Assembly (NCBI RefSeq): GCF_000215955.2
Contig: NZ_AFNV02000007.1
Span: 62,001 to 126,000, forward strand
DNA: 64,000 nt
Direction: 5' to 3'
From: Salinisphaera shabanensis E1L3A
GTDB lineage: Bacteria; Pseudomonadota; Gammaproteobacteria; Nevskiales; Salinisphaeraceae
A program made the position numbers and the translations under genes. This document shows positions 35,851 through 45,885 of this stretch, piece after piece. Under the pieces are notes generated by a model that made no database searches, had not been told where the DNA came from, and saw only the letters and a program-made list of their open reading frames with translations. Position 1 is the stretch's first letter. Each line of letters begins with the position of its first letter.

Positions 35851-36507
35851 TCATTCGCGGCCTGCGCGGCGTGCCTTCGCGCGCGCGATGGCATCGGCAA
35901 TGGTCGATTTCTTTGCGTCCGACGTCGCGACTGCATCTTCGCGCGCGTCGACCGTCGCTTCGTGTCGTGTTGTGCGTCGCCGGCGGCTGGTTTGACGATT
36001 CAGACGCTTCTGGCGCGCTTCGAACAATTGGCGCGCGCGGGCGGCTCGATCCGCGTCGATATCCCGCTCTGGCGGCCAGACGGGCTGGCCGCTTTCGGCA
36101 TCGGACTCGGGCATGTCGATACAATCCACCGGACACGCCGGTACACACAGTTCGCAGCCGGTACAGTCGAATTCGATCACCGTATGCATCTGCTTGGCTG
36201 CGCCGATGATCGCATCCGTCGGACACACCTGAATGCAGCGTGTGCAGCCGATGCACTCGTCCTCGCGAATGAAGGCGACCTTGGCCACGCTGGCGTCGCC
36301 GCATTCCGGGTCAATCGGCTTGATCGATTTGCCGGTCAGCCCGGCCAGCCGTACGACGGTTTCATCGCCACCGGGCGGGCAGCGATTGATATCGGTTTCG
36401 CCCGCGGCAATGGCTTCGGCATAAGGCCGACATCCGTCATAGCCGCAACGCCGGCACTGGGTTTGCGGCAGTAGCGCATCGATATCGTCGATGTAAGCCA
36501 TGGTCAT
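35851..36507 (-). CDS. Orphan RnfB/RsxB-type iron-sulphur protein
   Basis: A 218-aa ferredoxin-like protein. An N-terminal Fe-S domain carries C-x2-C-x4-C with a later C-P-P-G-G; two C-x2-C-x2-C-x3-C-P 4Fe-4S motifs follow ([12 protein letters not shown] and [12 protein letters not shown]). The C-terminal 70 residues are Arg/Ala-rich. Unlike RnfB of the full complex, there is no N-terminal membrane helix, and rnfA, C, D, G and E are absent. The gene sits between metG and nth, an arrangement kept in several gammaproteobacteria. It is probably a soluble electron carrier; the partner is unknown. Confidence 0.88.
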   Translation of the reverse strand: MTMAYIDDIDALLPQTQCRRCGYDGCRPYAEAIAAGETDINRCPPGGDETVVRLAGLTGKSIKPIDPECGDASVAKVAFIREDECIGCTRCIQVCPTDAIIGAAKQMHTVIEFDCTGCELCVPACPVDCIDMPESDAESGQPVWPPERDIDADRAARARQLFEARQKRLNRQTSRRRRTTRHEATVDAREDAVATSDAKKSTIADAIARAKARRAGRE

Positions 36508-36695
36508 GTTCGCGCTACCGGAATGGTTACAAGCTTTATCCGCAGATTACGTCGATTCAAGAACCTGAATTTCGATATTCAAAGCGTCAACCAGTGAATC
36601 TCGAAGGGTTGGCGCCAACGTCCCGAATTTTCCGATAAGCACTATGCGCAATCTGCGGACTGTGTGGGCGAACAAGGCCAAGGAAACTCGCCTTG
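36508..36695. other. Intergenic region between metG and rnfB
   Basis: Nearly 190 bases between two minus-strand genes. It has a lower GC content than its surroundings and probably holds the rnfB-nth promoter. I see no clear hexamer pair, terminator or RNA gene. Confidence 0.4.
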
Positions 36696-38777
36696 CTATT
36701 TGACCTTGTCGCCAGGTTTCGCGCCCTCGTCAGGCGAAAGAATACGCGGGCTATCGCCGGCCGCCAGCACCATACCTTCGGACAGGCCGAAGCGCATCTT
36801 GCGGGGCGCGAGGTTGGCGACCATCACCGTAAGCCGGCCTTCGAGCTGAGACGGCTCATAAGCGGACTTGATGCCGGCAAAGACCTGCTTCTTGCCGAGT
36901 GCGCCCACATCGAGCGTCAGGCGCAATAGTTTGTCGGCGCCCTCGACATGGTCGGCTGCTTCGATACGCGCCACGCGCAAATCGATTTTCGCGAAGTCGC
37001 CGATTTCAATCGTATCGCTGTCGGCGCCCGTTTCGGCCGCCTTGGGCGCGGGTTTTTCGGCTGCTTTCTTGGGTGCTTCAGGCTCGGGCTCGGCGGTGTC
37101 CTGTGGTGCTGCCTTGGCCGCGAGATCTTCCTGGCTCGCCGCAATCATCTTGTCGATGGCCGGCTGTTCCACGCGGCGCAGCAACGGCTTGAAGCGTGCG
37201 ATCTCGTGGCCGGTAAGCGGCGTGTCGAGATCGGCCCACTGCAGCTCATCGACCTGCAGGAACGCTTCAGCGCGGGCGGCGGTTTCCGGCAGTACCGGCT
37301 TGAGATAAATCGTGAGCTGGGCGAACAGATTGAGCGCGGTCGTACAGATCCGCTGCAGCTCGTCTTCACGGCCGTCTTCCTTGGCCACTTGCCAGGGTGC
37401 GCGCTCGGCGACATAGGCATTGGCCTCGTCGGCGAGCGCCATGATCTGGCGGATCGCCTGGGCAAAGCGTCGTTGCTCGTAGTGCTCGACTATCTCGTCG
37501 GCGGCCGCGGCAAAACGCTGGAACAGCTCGGGGTTGTCCAGCGTACCCGCCAATTCGCCGTCGAAGCGCTTGGTGATGAAGTTTGCGCAGCGGCTGGCGA
37601 TGTTGACGTACTTGCCCACCAGGTCGGAATTGATTCGCGACCGGAAGTCGTCGAGGTTCAGATCGAGATCCTCGACCTTGCCGGACATCTTGGCGGTGAA
37701 GTAGTAGCGCAGAAACTCGGCCGGCAGGTGTTTGAGCCAGGTGCGGGCCTTGATGAAGGTGCCGCGCGACTTGGACATCTTCTCGCCGTTGACGGTCAGA
37801 AAACCGTGCGCATGAATCGCCGTGGGCGTGCGGTAACCCGCGCCCTTAAGCATGGCCGGCCAGAACAAGGCATGGAAATAGACGATGTCCTTGCCGATGA
37901 AGTGGTACAGCTCGGCGTCGGAGTCGGCTTTCCAGAATGTGTCGAAATCCAGCTCCTCGCCCTGGGCCTGGCGCTGCTTGCACAGGTTCAGGAAGCTGGC
38001 CATATAGCCGATTGGCGCGTCCAGCCAGACATAGAAATACTTGTCGTCGGTGCCGGGGATCTTGAAGCCGAAATAAGGCGCATCGCGCGAGATGTCCCAG
38101 TCCTTAAGGCCGGCGGTAAACCACTCATCGAGTTTGCGCGTGACCGCGTCCTGCAGATGGTCGCTGCGCGTCCAGTCGTGCAGGAATTTCTCGAAGTCGG
38201 CGAGCTGGAAGAAATAATGCTCCGAGTCGCGCTCGACCGGTGTGGCGCCAGACAGCACCGATACCGGGTTCTTGAGCTCGGTCGGCTGATAGGTCGCACC
38301 GCAGACTTCGCAGGCATCGCCGTACTGCTCGGGACTGCCGCATTTCGGGCATTCGCCGCGAATGAAGCGATCCGGCAGAAACATCTGTTTTTCTTCGTCG
38401 AAGGCCTGCGAGATGGTGCGACGCGCGATATGGCCGGCCTTGTCCAGGCGTGTATAAATCTCGCTGGCCAGCTCGCGGTTCTCGTCCGAATGGGTCGAGT
38501 GGTAGTTGTCGAAGCCGATCAGGAAGTCGTCGAAATCCTGTTTATGCTCCGCGCCCACGTCGGCGATCAGCTGCTCGGGTTCGATACCCATGTCGCGCGC
38601 CTTGAGCATGATCGGCGTGCCGTGCGCATCGTCCGCGCAGACATAGATACAGCGGTTGCCCCGCAGCTTCTGGAAGCGCACCCAGACATCGGTCTGGATG
38701 TATTCAACCAGATGGCCCAGATGGATCGAGCCATTGGCATAGGGCAGAGCAGAAGTAACGAGAATATCGCGCGCCAT
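36696..38777 (-). CDS. metG: Methionyl-tRNA synthetase
   Basis: A 693-aa class I synthetase. The HIGH-type signature appears in [12 protein letters not shown], the KMSKS loop is [12 protein letters not shown] zinc knuckle with C-P-K-C-G-S-P and C-E-V-C-G lies in the connective peptide. After an Ala/Pro/Lys-rich linker (residues ~545-590) comes the C-terminal EMAP/Trbp111-like tRNA-binding domain starting I-D-L-R-V-A-R-I, which dimerises the enzyme. It is divergent from mrp with a 121-base gap, the usual metG-mrp arrangement. Confidence 0.97.
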   Translation of the reverse strand: MARDILVTSALPYANGSIHLGHLVEYIQTDVWVRFQKLRGNRCIYVCADDAHGTPIMLKARDMGIEPEQLIADVGAEHKQDFDDFLIGFDNYHSTHSDENRELASEIYTRLDKAGHIARRTISQAFDEEKQMFLPDRFIRGECPKCGSPEQYGDACEVCGATYQPTELKNPVSVLSGATPVERDSEHYFFQLADFEKFLHDWTRSDHLQDAVTRKLDEWFTAGLKDWDISRDAPYFGFKIPGTDDKYFYVWLDAPIGYMASFLNLCKQRQAQGEELDFDTFWKADSDAELYHFIGKDIVYFHALFWPAMLKGAGYRTPTAIHAHGFLTVNGEKMSKSRGTFIKARTWLKHLPAEFLRYYFTAKMSGKVEDLDLNLDDFRSRINSDLVGKYVNIASRCANFITKRFDGELAGTLDNPELFQRFAAAADEIVEHYEQRRFAQAIRQIMALADEANAYVAERAPWQVAKEDGREDELQRICTTALNLFAQLTIYLKPVLPETAARAEAFLQVDELQWADLDTPLTGHEIARFKPLLRRVEQPAIDKMIAASQEDLAAKAAPQDTAEPEPEAPKKAAEKPAPKAAETGADSDTIEIGDFAKIDLRVARIEAADHVEGADKLLRLTLDVGALGKKQVFAGIKSAYEPSQLEGRLTVMVANLAPRKMRFGLSEGMVLAAGDSPRILSPDEGAKPGDKVK

Positions 38778-38898
38778 AACAGGCTGTCTTGTCGGCTGTC
38801 GAAAGCCGGCCAGTATGCCACAGCTGCAACGGGTGGCCGGCCTTGGCTGCTATCATCGGGGCCGTTTCAATTTAGCGATTCAACACCGGGAACCCGCC

Positions 38899-39990
38899 AT
38901 GAGCGATGCCCTCAAGCAGACTGTCGAAACCGAGCTCGGTCGCTTCCACGAGCCTTATCTGGATACGGATCTGATAAGCGCGCGCACCGTGCGTACGCTC
39001 GATATCAAGGGCGATCGAGTGACGCTCGAGCTCGACCTCGGCTTCCCCTGCGGTGACTATGGCCAGACGTTGGCTGAGCAGGTACGCACCATGCTGGAAG
39101 CGGTCAGCGGTATCGAGCGTGCCGATGTGACCGTCGGTTTTTCGGTGGCGGCGCGCGCGGTGCAGCCGTCGCTCAAGCGCGTGGAAGGCGTGCGCAACAT
39201 CATCGCCGTGGCTTCGGCCAAGGGCGGCGTGGGCAAATCGACGGTGGCCGCCAATCTCGCGCTGGCGCTCAAGGCCGATGGTGCATCGGTCGGCCTGCTC
39301 GATGCCGATATCTATGGGCCCAGCCAGCCGCGCCTGATGGGCATCGAAGGCCGGGCCCAGGCCAAGGACGGCAAGACGCTGCTGCCGATGCAAGCGCACG
39401 GCATGCAGACGATGTCGATCGGCTATCTCATCGAAAAGGATTCACCCGCGATTCTGCGCGGGCCGATGGTGACCTCGGCGCTGCAACAGATGCTGTTTCA
39501 GACCGCCTGGGACGACCTCGACTATCTCATCATCGACCTGCCGCCGGGCACCGGCGATATTCAGCTCACTCTGGCGCAGAAAGTGCCGGTGTCCGGCGCA
39601 GTTGTTGTCACGACGCCACAGGATCTGGCCCTCATCGACGCGCGCAAGGGCGTGGAAATGTTCAAGAAGGTAAACGTGCCGGTCCTGGGTATCGTCGAGA
39701 ATATGAGCACGCATATCTGTTCGAACTGCGGCCACGAAGAAGCGATTTTCGGCGCCCACGGCGGCCAGACCCTGGCCGACGAATACGATGTCGGCCTGCT
39801 GGGTGAGCTGCCGCTGGACATCTCGATTCGCGAAAACGCCGATGCGGGGCATCCCAGCGTCGTTGCCGATCCGCAAGGCAATATCGCCAGTGCTTATTTT
39901 GATATGTCGCGCCGTACCGCGGCCCGCCTGTCGCAACAGAAAAAGGACTACGCCAGCAAGTTCCCGAATATCAAGGTTGAAAGCACCTAG
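38899..39990 (+). CDS. apbC: Iron-sulphur cluster carrier ATPase Mrp/ApbC
   Basis: A 363-aa P-loop protein that holds and transfers 4Fe-4S clusters. The N-terminal MIP18/DUF59-like domain (to residue ~90) precedes the ATPase domain with S-A-K-G-G-V-G-K-S-T and D-A-D-I-Y-G-P-S-Q-P. I-D-L-P-P-G-T-G-D is the Walker B region and the cluster-binding C-S-N-C pair follows in H-I-C-S-N-C-G-H-E. ATG 38899 is used because the upstream in-frame extension is not conserved family sequence. It is divergent from metG. Confidence 0.95.
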   Translation: MSDALKQTVETELGRFHEPYLDTDLISARTVRTLDIKGDRVTLELDLGFPCGDYGQTLAEQVRTMLEAVSGIERADVTVGFSVAARAVQPSLKRVEGVRNIIAVASAKGGVGKSTVAANLALALKADGASVGLLDADIYGPSQPRLMGIEGRAQAKDGKTLLPMQAHGMQTMSIGYLIEKDSPAILRGPMVTSALQQMLFQTAWDDLDYLIIDLPPGTGDIQLTLAQKVPVSGAVVVTTPQDLALIDARKGVEMFKKVNVPVLGIVENMSTHICSNCGHEEAIFGAHGGQTLADEYDVGLLGELPLDISIRENADAGHPSVVADPQGNIASAYFDMSRRTAARLSQQKKDYASKFPNIKVEST

Positions 39991-40003
39991 GTCCTGCGCG
40001 TGT

Positions 40004-40914
40004 TCAGGCGCGCAGCGCGCGAAACGCGTCAATCACATGCTGTGCGAGTGCCTTGCCGGCCTCGGAACACTGGGCACCGAACACAAGCGCGGTATGGGTT
40101 TCTGCCAGCGGCGGTAGCTCGGGATCATCGATGATCTCCAGATCCGCGGAATCGACCAGTGGGCGCGGGAATGGCGCAACCGCCAGGTCTGCCAGTACCG
40201 CCGCGCGCTGGCCGGCGCTGTGATCGCTGCTGTACGCCACCCGGTAACGTCGGCCCGCATGGTCGAGCGCGTCGACAGCGCTGGCGCGCCACGCGCAGCC
40301 GGCTCGGCGAGTGCGACCGGTAACGGTTCGCGTAGCCGTGCGCTGCCGCCACGGCGTGCGGCCCACACCAGAGGCTCGGTATGCACGATTTCGCCACGCT
40401 TGGAATCGAAATCGTGCTTGCCGGTCGTCACCAGCGTGAAATCGATTTCGTCGGCGTCCAGGCGCTGCAGCAGCAGGCGGCTGGTGCCGGTCATGACGTC
40501 GACCTGTACGGCCGGATTGGAGCGAGCGAATGCGCCCAGTACCCGCGGCAGAATCCGTCCGCCGACATCATCCGGCGAGCCGATGCGTACCGTGCCATCG
40601 AGTACCGGCGCCAGAAAGCAGGCCACGGCCTCGGCATTGAGTTGTAGCAGCTGGCGGGCGTAGCGCAGCAGCAGTTCGCCGTGTTCGGTCAAGTGCACGC
40701 GACGCGCCTCGCGTACGAACAGACGCTTGTCGAGCATCGTCTCCAGCCCCTTGATCTGCATGCTCAAGGCCGAAGGGGTTCGAAACACGGCTTTGGCCGC
40801 ACGGGTGAAACTGCCGTGCTCGGCGATAGCAACGAAACTTTTAAGCACCTCGGTATCGAGCAGCCGCTCTGTGGCGCTCGTGGTTTGGCCTGGCAGTCTC
40901 GTCATCGGATTCAA
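40004..40914 (-). pseudogene. LysR-family regulator with a single-base frameshift
   Basis: The first ~200 residues are a normal LysR protein: winged HTH (L-K-S-F-V-A-I-A-E-H-G-S-F-T-R-A-A) and the start of the substrate-binding domain, up to V-A-L-A-E-P. At about 40299-40304 the reading frame must slip: the family-like continuation G-C-A-W-R-A-S-A-V-D-A-L-D ... F-R-A-L-R-A runs in the next frame and ends at 40004. Adding one G in the GCCGG string restores a protein of about 303 aa. Without it, translation runs on in an Arg/Pro-rich, non-family frame to 40033. The gene is divergent from a DUF1127 gene. It could be a real inactivating deletion or a sequence error. Confidence 0.75.
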
Positions 40915-41043
40915 TTAAGAAAAATTGAACGTTGAGTATAGATCTTTTCGCTGGTTTGAACAGCCGCGCGCTTTCATGCTGATTACGCCCGCCAATAGCG
41001 GCGATCAGTAAACGGCCCTTCCCGGGCTCTACGGAGAAGCGAT

Positions 41044-41358
41044 ATGCGTGACGTTTTTTCTTCAACCCGCAAGACGCCGGTTCGATCTAAGGCACCGACG
41101 CAACCGGCGATCGAGCGTATTTATATGCCGGCAATGCCGCCGCTATGGTTGTTCGCGCGGCTGGACCGGTGGCTCGAACGCCGGCGTCCGAGCCGAAGTC
41201 TGCGACAGCTACTCGAGCGCGACGATCGTATCCTTCGTGATCTGGGCTACAGCCGTGCTGAGTTGCACCAGCAGCTGCAAGCCTTGAAGCGGTCGTCAGC
41301 GACGGCGGCCTGTGTACCACCGGGTGAAAAACGGCTCGGCGATGGGCCGAGCCGTTGA
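41044..41358 (+). CDS. DUF1127 (YjiS-like) small basic protein
   Basis: A 104-aa Arg-rich protein. The DUF1127 motif R-Q-L-L-E-R-D-D-R-I-L-R-D-L-G-Y-S-R-A-E-L near residues 55-75 is well conserved. Members with this domain are small regulators or RNA-binding proteins in several proteobacteria and often lie divergent from LysR genes, as here. The N-terminal ~50 residues are basic and poorly conserved. The stop lies within the terminator hairpin of the convergent quinone oxidoreductase gene. Confidence 0.75.
   Translation: MRDVFSSTRKTPVRSKAPTQPAIERIYMPAMPPLWLFARLDRWLERRRPSRSLRQLLERDDRILRDLGYSRAELHQQLQALKRSSATAACVPPGEKRLGDGPSR
41326..41355 (-). terminator. Terminator of the quinone oxidoreductase gene
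   Basis: ACGGCTCGGC at 41331-41340 pairs with GCCGAGCCGT at 41346-41355 over five bases. Read on the minus strand it is followed directly by TTTTTC. It lies inside the last codons of the plus-strand DUF1127 gene, so coding and termination signals share these bases; termination on the plus strand is less clear. Confidence 0.7.
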
Positions 41359-41365
41359 CAGGTTT

Positions 41366-42373
41366 TTACAACGAGCGCGCCTCGTCGGCGATATCGATCA
41401 CGATCTTGCCGACGGCCGCGCCCGCTTCCAGATGCGAATGCGCAGCTGCTACATCGCCGAGCGTGAAGCGGCGATCGTCGAGCAAAGGCTTGAGCTGATC
41501 GGTCGCGGCAAGTGCCGCGGCCTTGGTCAGAATCTCACCGTGGTGCTGGGGGTGCACGCCATGCAGCATGCTGGTGAGCATGAAGATGGTATGCAGCGTG
41601 AGGCTCTTGGTATGCATGGGCGTGAGGTCGGCCTCGTACTGCGACACGATGGTCGCGACCTGGCCGTTGACTCGCGCGCCCGCAAACGAGGTGGCGATAT
41701 CCGAGCCGCCGGTGGCATCGAAGACCACATCGAAGCCGCGGCCTGCGGTCAGGCGATCGACATAGTCTTCGACGCTTTCCTCACGATAACTGATGGTCTC
41801 GTCGGCGCCCATGCGGCGCGCGATATCAGCTTTGGCCGCTGAGGAAATCGTTGCGGCCACACGTGCGCCCTGCGCCTTGGCCAGCTGAATGGCGATATGA
41901 CCCACGCCACCGGCGCCGCCGTGGATGAGCACATGATCCCCGGGCGCGATGCGGGTGCGATCGACCATCGCTTCCCAGGCGGTGATGGTCACCAGCGGCA
42001 GGGCCGCAGTTTCGCGCCAATCCAGCGCATCCGGCTTGAACGCCATGAAGGCGGCATCGACCGCGATATATTCGCCATAAGCACCGCCGCGCCCGCGCAG
42101 TCCGCCGGCACAGCCATAAACGGCATCGCCAGCCTTGAAGCGGGTGACGCCTTCGCCGACCGCCTCGACTATGCCGGCCACATCGCAGCCGAGCACGCCG
42201 GGCAGTTCCGGCGCGATCGGCGGGCCTGCGGCGCGCAGCTTCGTATCGACCGGGTTCACGCTGGAGGCGATCTGACGTACCAGCAACTGGCCCGCGCCCG
42301 GCGTGGGTGTATCGATCTCGGCGGACTCGAATACATCGGGCGCGCCGAATTCGCGAATGAGCTGGACCTGCAT
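41366..42373 (-). CDS. Quinone oxidoreductase / zinc-type alcohol dehydrogenase superfamily protein (Qor-like)
   Basis: A 335-aa medium-chain dehydrogenase/reductase. The N-terminal GroES-like domain has N-P-V-D-T-K and P-G-V-L-G-C-D-V-A-G. The nucleotide-binding motif is G-G-A-G-G-V-G-H-I-A-I-Q-L-A-K. The structural and catalytic zinc cysteines of true alcohol dehydrogenases are absent, so it is a zinc-independent NADPH-type quinone or enal reductase. The substrate is not fixed. It is monocistronic, with a terminator shared with DUF1127. Confidence 0.88.
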   Translation of the reverse strand: MQVQLIREFGAPDVFESAEIDTPTPGAGQLLVRQIASSVNPVDTKLRAAGPPIAPELPGVLGCDVAGIVEAVGEGVTRFKAGDAVYGCAGGLRGRGGAYGEYIAVDAAFMAFKPDALDWRETAALPLVTITAWEAMVDRTRIAPGDHVLIHGGAGGVGHIAIQLAKAQGARVAATISSAAKADIARRMGADETISYREESVEDYVDRLTAGRGFDVVFDATGGSDIATSFAGARVNGQVATIVSQYEADLTPMHTKSLTLHTIFMLTSMLHGVHPQHHGEILTKAAALAATDQLKPLLDDRRFTLGDVAAAHSHLEAGAAVGKIVIDIADEARSL

Positions 42374-42493
42374 ATTAGGCTCCTGAAAGCGTTTGATTCA
42401 TTGACGGGTCAATGATACGCGATCAGGGCAGCTGGCTCAGCCCGGGCGTAGGCCCTAAACTGCGCGCTTTGCCCGCCGCGCAGAGTCGAGTCG

Positions 42494-43060
42494 ATGAGTA
42501 TCAAATCCGATAAATGGATCCGCCGCATGGCGGCCGAACAGGGCATGATCGAGCCGTTCGAGCCCGGCCAGGTGAAGGAAAATGAGACGGGGCGAATCGT
42601 GTCCTACGGTGTATCGAGCTATGGCTACGACGTGCGCTGCTCGCCGCATTTCAAGATATTCACCAACATCAATACGGCGGTGGTGGATCCGAAAGCGTTC
42701 GATGAAAAGAGCTTTCAGGATTTCGAAGGCGACACCTGCATCATCCCGCCCAATTCCTTCGCGCTGGCCTCGACGGTAGAGTACTTCCGCATTCCGCGCA
42801 GCGTACTCACCATTTGCCTGGGCAAGTCGACCTACGCGCGCTGCGGCATCATCGTCAACGTCACGCCGCTGGAGCCGGAGTGGGAAGGCCACGTGACACT
42901 GGAGTTTTCCAACACGACGACCTTGCCGGCCAAGATCTACGCCAATGAAGGCGTCGCCCAGATGCTGTTTCTGGAATCGGACGAAATTTGCGAAACGTCC
43001 TACAAGGATCGGGGCGGCAAGTATCAGGGCCAGCGCGGGGTCACGTTGCCGCGCACCTAG
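42494..43060 (+). CDS. dcd: dCTP deaminase
   Basis: A 188-aa trimeric enzyme converting dCTP to dUTP for thymidylate synthesis. The family blocks [34 protein letters not shown] (catalytic Glu in the last part) and K-Y-Q-G-Q are intact. Length equals that of the usual bacterial enzyme. Its stop shares the four bases CTAG at 43057-43060 with the stop of the convergent DUF3108 gene. Confidence 0.96.
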   Translation: MSIKSDKWIRRMAAEQGMIEPFEPGQVKENETGRIVSYGVSSYGYDVRCSPHFKIFTNINTAVVDPKAFDEKSFQDFEGDTCIIPPNSFALASTVEYFRIPRSVLTICLGKSTYARCGIIVNVTPLEPEWEGHVTLEFSNTTTLPAKIYANEGVAQMLFLESDEICETSYKDRGGKYQGQRGVTLPRT

Positions 43061-43818
43061 CGATCGAGCGCGGTGATCTGCATACGGAAAACGCCGGTCT
43101 TGGGTTTTTCGTGTTCGACCTGGATCGGTATCCAGTCGGCATCGGGGGCCAGCCAGAAGCGCAGACCGCGCTTGGGGTCGTCTATGCGCTCGATCTTGAC
43201 CGTGTCGTAGCGTCCGGCGGGTGTTTTGATGCGACCGCCGTCGCTGGCACGCAGGCGATAGGTCTTTTGTTTCTTTTCATCGATCAGGACGAAATCGCGT
43301 TCGCCCGCGGCGTCGGGCTGGGGGTGTTCGGCCACCCAGCGGCGCGCCGCAATCTGGATCGATAACGGATCGAATGCGCTTTCGCCGAGGGTCAGGTTTT
43401 TCGTGGCGCCGGCTTCGCTGCGATATACGACCTCGTGGCTTGCCCAGTCGAACTCTAGGCTATAGCTGTCGTCGGTATTGCCTTCCATATGGTGCGCAAA
43501 GCGCTGCGGTCGTACCACGCCATTTTCGATACAGAATCGGCTTTCGTCGATCACCTGGCCAACGAAGACACGCACGATGGCGTTCGGATTGGCTTCGCCG
43601 CGGAATACGTAGCAGTTGTCGGCGCCCTCGCGGGACAGCGAAAAGCGGGTGGTGCCAAGCGTTACTGCGCCCCGTTTCACCTTGAACTGGGCATCGAAGG
43701 TTTGCATCACATCGGCTCCGGCGATGGGGGAATCCAGCATGGCAACGAGCAGCAGGCACAGCGCGCCGTATCGTTTACAGCGGCGGTCATGAAAGCGCCA
43801 GCCGGTCGTATTCGTCAT
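43057..43818 (-). CDS. Periplasmic DUF3108 protein
   Basis: A 253-aa exported beta-rich protein. ATG 43818 gives a basic n-region and hydrophobic core L-C-L-L-L-V-A-M-L ending before A-D-V-M-Q-T-F. The DUF3108 pattern is present: F-D-A-Q-F-K-V near the mature start, then [18 protein letters not shown] and W-I-P-I-Q-V-E-H-E near the end. The start lies inside the purN 3' end, overlapping by 32 bases, a location often seen after purMN in gammaproteobacteria. Function unknown; an envelope role is inferred from export. Confidence 0.86.
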   Translation of the reverse strand: MTNTTGWRFHDRRCKRYGALCLLLVAMLDSPIAGADVMQTFDAQFKVKRGAVTLGTTRFSLSREGADNCYVFRGEANPNAIVRVFVGQVIDESRFCIENGVVRPQRFAHHMEGNTDDSYSLEFDWASHEVVYRSEAGATKNLTLGESAFDPLSIQIAARRWVAEHPQPDAAGERDFVLIDEKKQKTYRLRASDGGRIKTPAGRYDTVKIERIDDPKRGLRFWLAPDADWIPIQVEHEKPKTGVFRMQITALDR

Positions 43819-44479
43819 GCGGGCAGCGATCCTGTAAGCCATGGTCACGCCATACCACGCCATCCTTGAAATACACGCGGCCGGCGACCAGTTCTGCAAG
43901 CGCGGCCGGGTAAAGACGTTGTTCGACCTCGACCATCACGCGATCGGCCAGCGTATCCGGCGTATCGTCTGATTCGATCGCGATACTGCCCTGACGGATA
44001 AGCGGCCCGTCGTCCAGGTCGGGGGTAACGAAATGCACGCTCGCGCCGTGGCGCGCGTCGCCATTCGACAGTGCGCGTTCGTGCGTGTTCAGCCCTTTAT
44101 AGAGCGGCAGCAGCGAAGGATGAATATTGATCAGTTTCGCTTCGAAGCGTTCGACGAAGGCCTGGCTCAATATGCGCATGAAGCCAGCGAGCACCACCCA
44201 GTCCGGACGGGCAGCGGCAATACGGGCAGCCAGCGCGCGATCGAAATCCTCGCGATGATTGAAACCGCGCGGTTCGATACAGACACAGTTGAGGCCGGCC
44301 AGACGTGCGATCTGCATGCCCGGCGCGTCGGCGCGGTTGCTGATCACCAGCGCGATCTCGGCAGCGAGCTCACCGGCTTCAATTGCCTGAATGATCGCTT
44401 GCAGATTGCGCCCGCGCCCGGAAATGACCACTACCAGGCGAGCCTTTTCGCTCGTGCTGTCGGGGCGGGCGATACTCAA
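43787..44479 (-). CDS. purN: Phosphoribosylglycinamide formyltransferase (10-formyl-THF-dependent)
   Basis: A 230-aa enzyme for the third step of purine synthesis. [13 protein letters not shown] binds the phosphoribosyl substrate. The catalytic Asn-His-Asp set is visible as I-N-I-H-P-S-L-L-P plus the Asp in [14 protein letters not shown] and F-V-x-R-F match the folate site. Its ATG overlaps the purM stop (ATGA), so purM and purN are coupled as usual. Confidence 0.96.
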   Translation of the reverse strand: MSIARPDSTSEKARLVVVISGRGRNLQAIIQAIEAGELAAEIALVISNRADAPGMQIARLAGLNCVCIEPRGFNHREDFDRALAARIAAARPDWVVLAGFMRILSQAFVERFEAKLINIHPSLLPLYKGLNTHERALSNGDARHGASVHFVTPDLDDGPLIRQGSIAIESDDTPDTLADRVMVEVEQRLYPAALAELVAGRVYFKDGVVWRDHGLQDRCPHDEYDRLALS

Positions 44480-45519
44480 ACCAGGCGAACGGCGTCGTCT
44501 TCGGCGTTTTCGCGCGCGTGGATGCGCCCGAGTTCGAAAACCTGCTCGCCCGCCCCGGTGAGTACATCGATGGCCTGGGCGACCTGGTCGGCTGGCACCA
44601 CGACGCAGTAGCCGATACCGCAGTTGAAGGTGCGATCCATCTCCGCTTCGCTGACATTGCCTGCATCGGCGAGCCAGTCGAAGACCGGCGGGCGCGTCCA
44701 GGCGCTGCGTTCGATGGTGGCGGCCAGATGGTCGGGAATCACGCGCGCGAAATTCTCGGCCAGACCGCCGCCAGTGATATGCGCCATGGCCTGCACGTCG
44801 ACCTGCGCAAGCAACGCCTGAATCGCTTTTACATAAATACGAGTCGGCGCGAGCAGCGCATCGGCCAGGCTTTGGTCGCCGAGACGGGTTTCCAGTGTCG
44901 CCCCGGCCACATCCAGAATACGGCGTACCAGCGAATAGCCGTTGGAATGCGCGCCGGAAGAGGCCAGCCCAAGCACGACGCTACCTTCGCTCAGGCGACT
45001 GCCGTCGATACGGGCATCGTATTCGACCACGCCCACACAGAAGCCGGCCAGATCGAAATCACCGCTGGCATACATGCCGGGCATTTCGGCTGTTTCGCCG
45101 CCGATGAGCGACGCGCCTGCCTGGCGACAGCCTTCGGCGATGCTCTTGATGACCGGCGCGGCAACGGCGGCGTCGAGATGGGCCGTGGCGTAGTAGTCGA
45201 GAAAGAACAACGGTTCCGCGCCGGTCACCAGCACATCGTTTACACACATGGCGACCAGATCGATACCGATACCGTCAAAACGGTGTGCATCGATCGCAAG
45301 GCGCAGCTTCGTGCCCACGCCATCGGTGCCGGAGACGAGCACCGGGCGCCGATAGCGGTCGACCGGCAGCTCGAACAGGCCGCCGAAACCGCCCAGTCCG
45401 CCGATCACTTCGGGCCGGCGGGTGGCCTCGACCGGGCCGCGTATTTCGTCGACCAGACGATTGCCGGCATCGATATCCACGCCGGCGTCGGCATAAGTCA
45501 GAGAAGGGCGTTGGCTCAC
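44476..45519 (-). CDS. purM: Phosphoribosylformylglycinamidine cyclo-ligase
   Basis: A 347-aa ATP-dependent AIR synthetase, the fifth step of purine synthesis. The N-terminal [14 protein letters not shown], then [10 protein letters not shown] and F-F-L-D-Y-Y-A-T are conserved signatures, as are [11 protein letters not shown] and the H-S-N-G-Y-S-L-V block. Length is normal. It heads the purM-purN-DUF3108 transcript and is divergent from perM. Confidence 0.97.
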   Translation of the reverse strand: MSQRPSLTYADAGVDIDAGNRLVDEIRGPVEATRRPEVIGGLGGFGGLFELPVDRYRRPVLVSGTDGVGTKLRLAIDAHRFDGIGIDLVAMCVNDVLVTGAEPLFFLDYYATAHLDAAVAAPVIKSIAEGCRQAGASLIGGETAEMPGMYASGDFDLAGFCVGVVEYDARIDGSRLSEGSVVLGLASSGAHSNGYSLVRRILDVAGATLETRLGDQSLADALLAPTRIYVKAIQALLAQVDVQAMAHITGGGLAENFARVIPDHLAATIERSAWTRPPVFDWLADAGNVSEAEMDRTFNCGIGYCVVVPADQVAQAIDVLTGAGEQVFELGRIHARENAEDDAVRLV

Positions 45520-45885
45520 GTGGAATCGCTCACGGTTGAAAGAGATTGAGCCCGTCGGGCCGGGCAGCGCATGTTATTGTAACGCGGGTATCCAGCCCTG
45601 TTGCCAGCGGTGTGGGTCGTATCGATTATTACTGTTTTGCGCAACGTGGCCGGCATACGAACCGGGTGTCTCTGTACGGGCCGTGGCTGCCGTGTCGCGA
45701 CCACGCGCATCGTGTCATCGGGCGCTGGGATTTTCAGGGTTGAGGGGCCGTTATCGTCGTTTTCATGCCGAGGTATTCGTGCAACACCACAGGAGTCAGG
45801 ATCGCGGCGCGCGCGCCCGCATTTTCATGTGCCGCGCCGGTAGCGTGAATGGCATATCGATGAATCGATCGACCGGATACCCGTC
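45520..45885. other. Divergent promoter region between purM and perM
   Basis: About 365 bases. On the minus strand TACAAT (plus 45576-45581) could be the purM -10, with a poor -35 17 bases upstream. I see no clear PurR palindrome, no perM promoter with good hexamers, and no RNA gene. Confidence 0.4.

Noticed and set aside
36948-39056. A 702-codon open frame antisense to metG and running into mrp
   Set aside because: It is opposite a canonical methionyl-tRNA synthetase, has no recognisable domain, and arises from the codon bias of GC-rich DNA.
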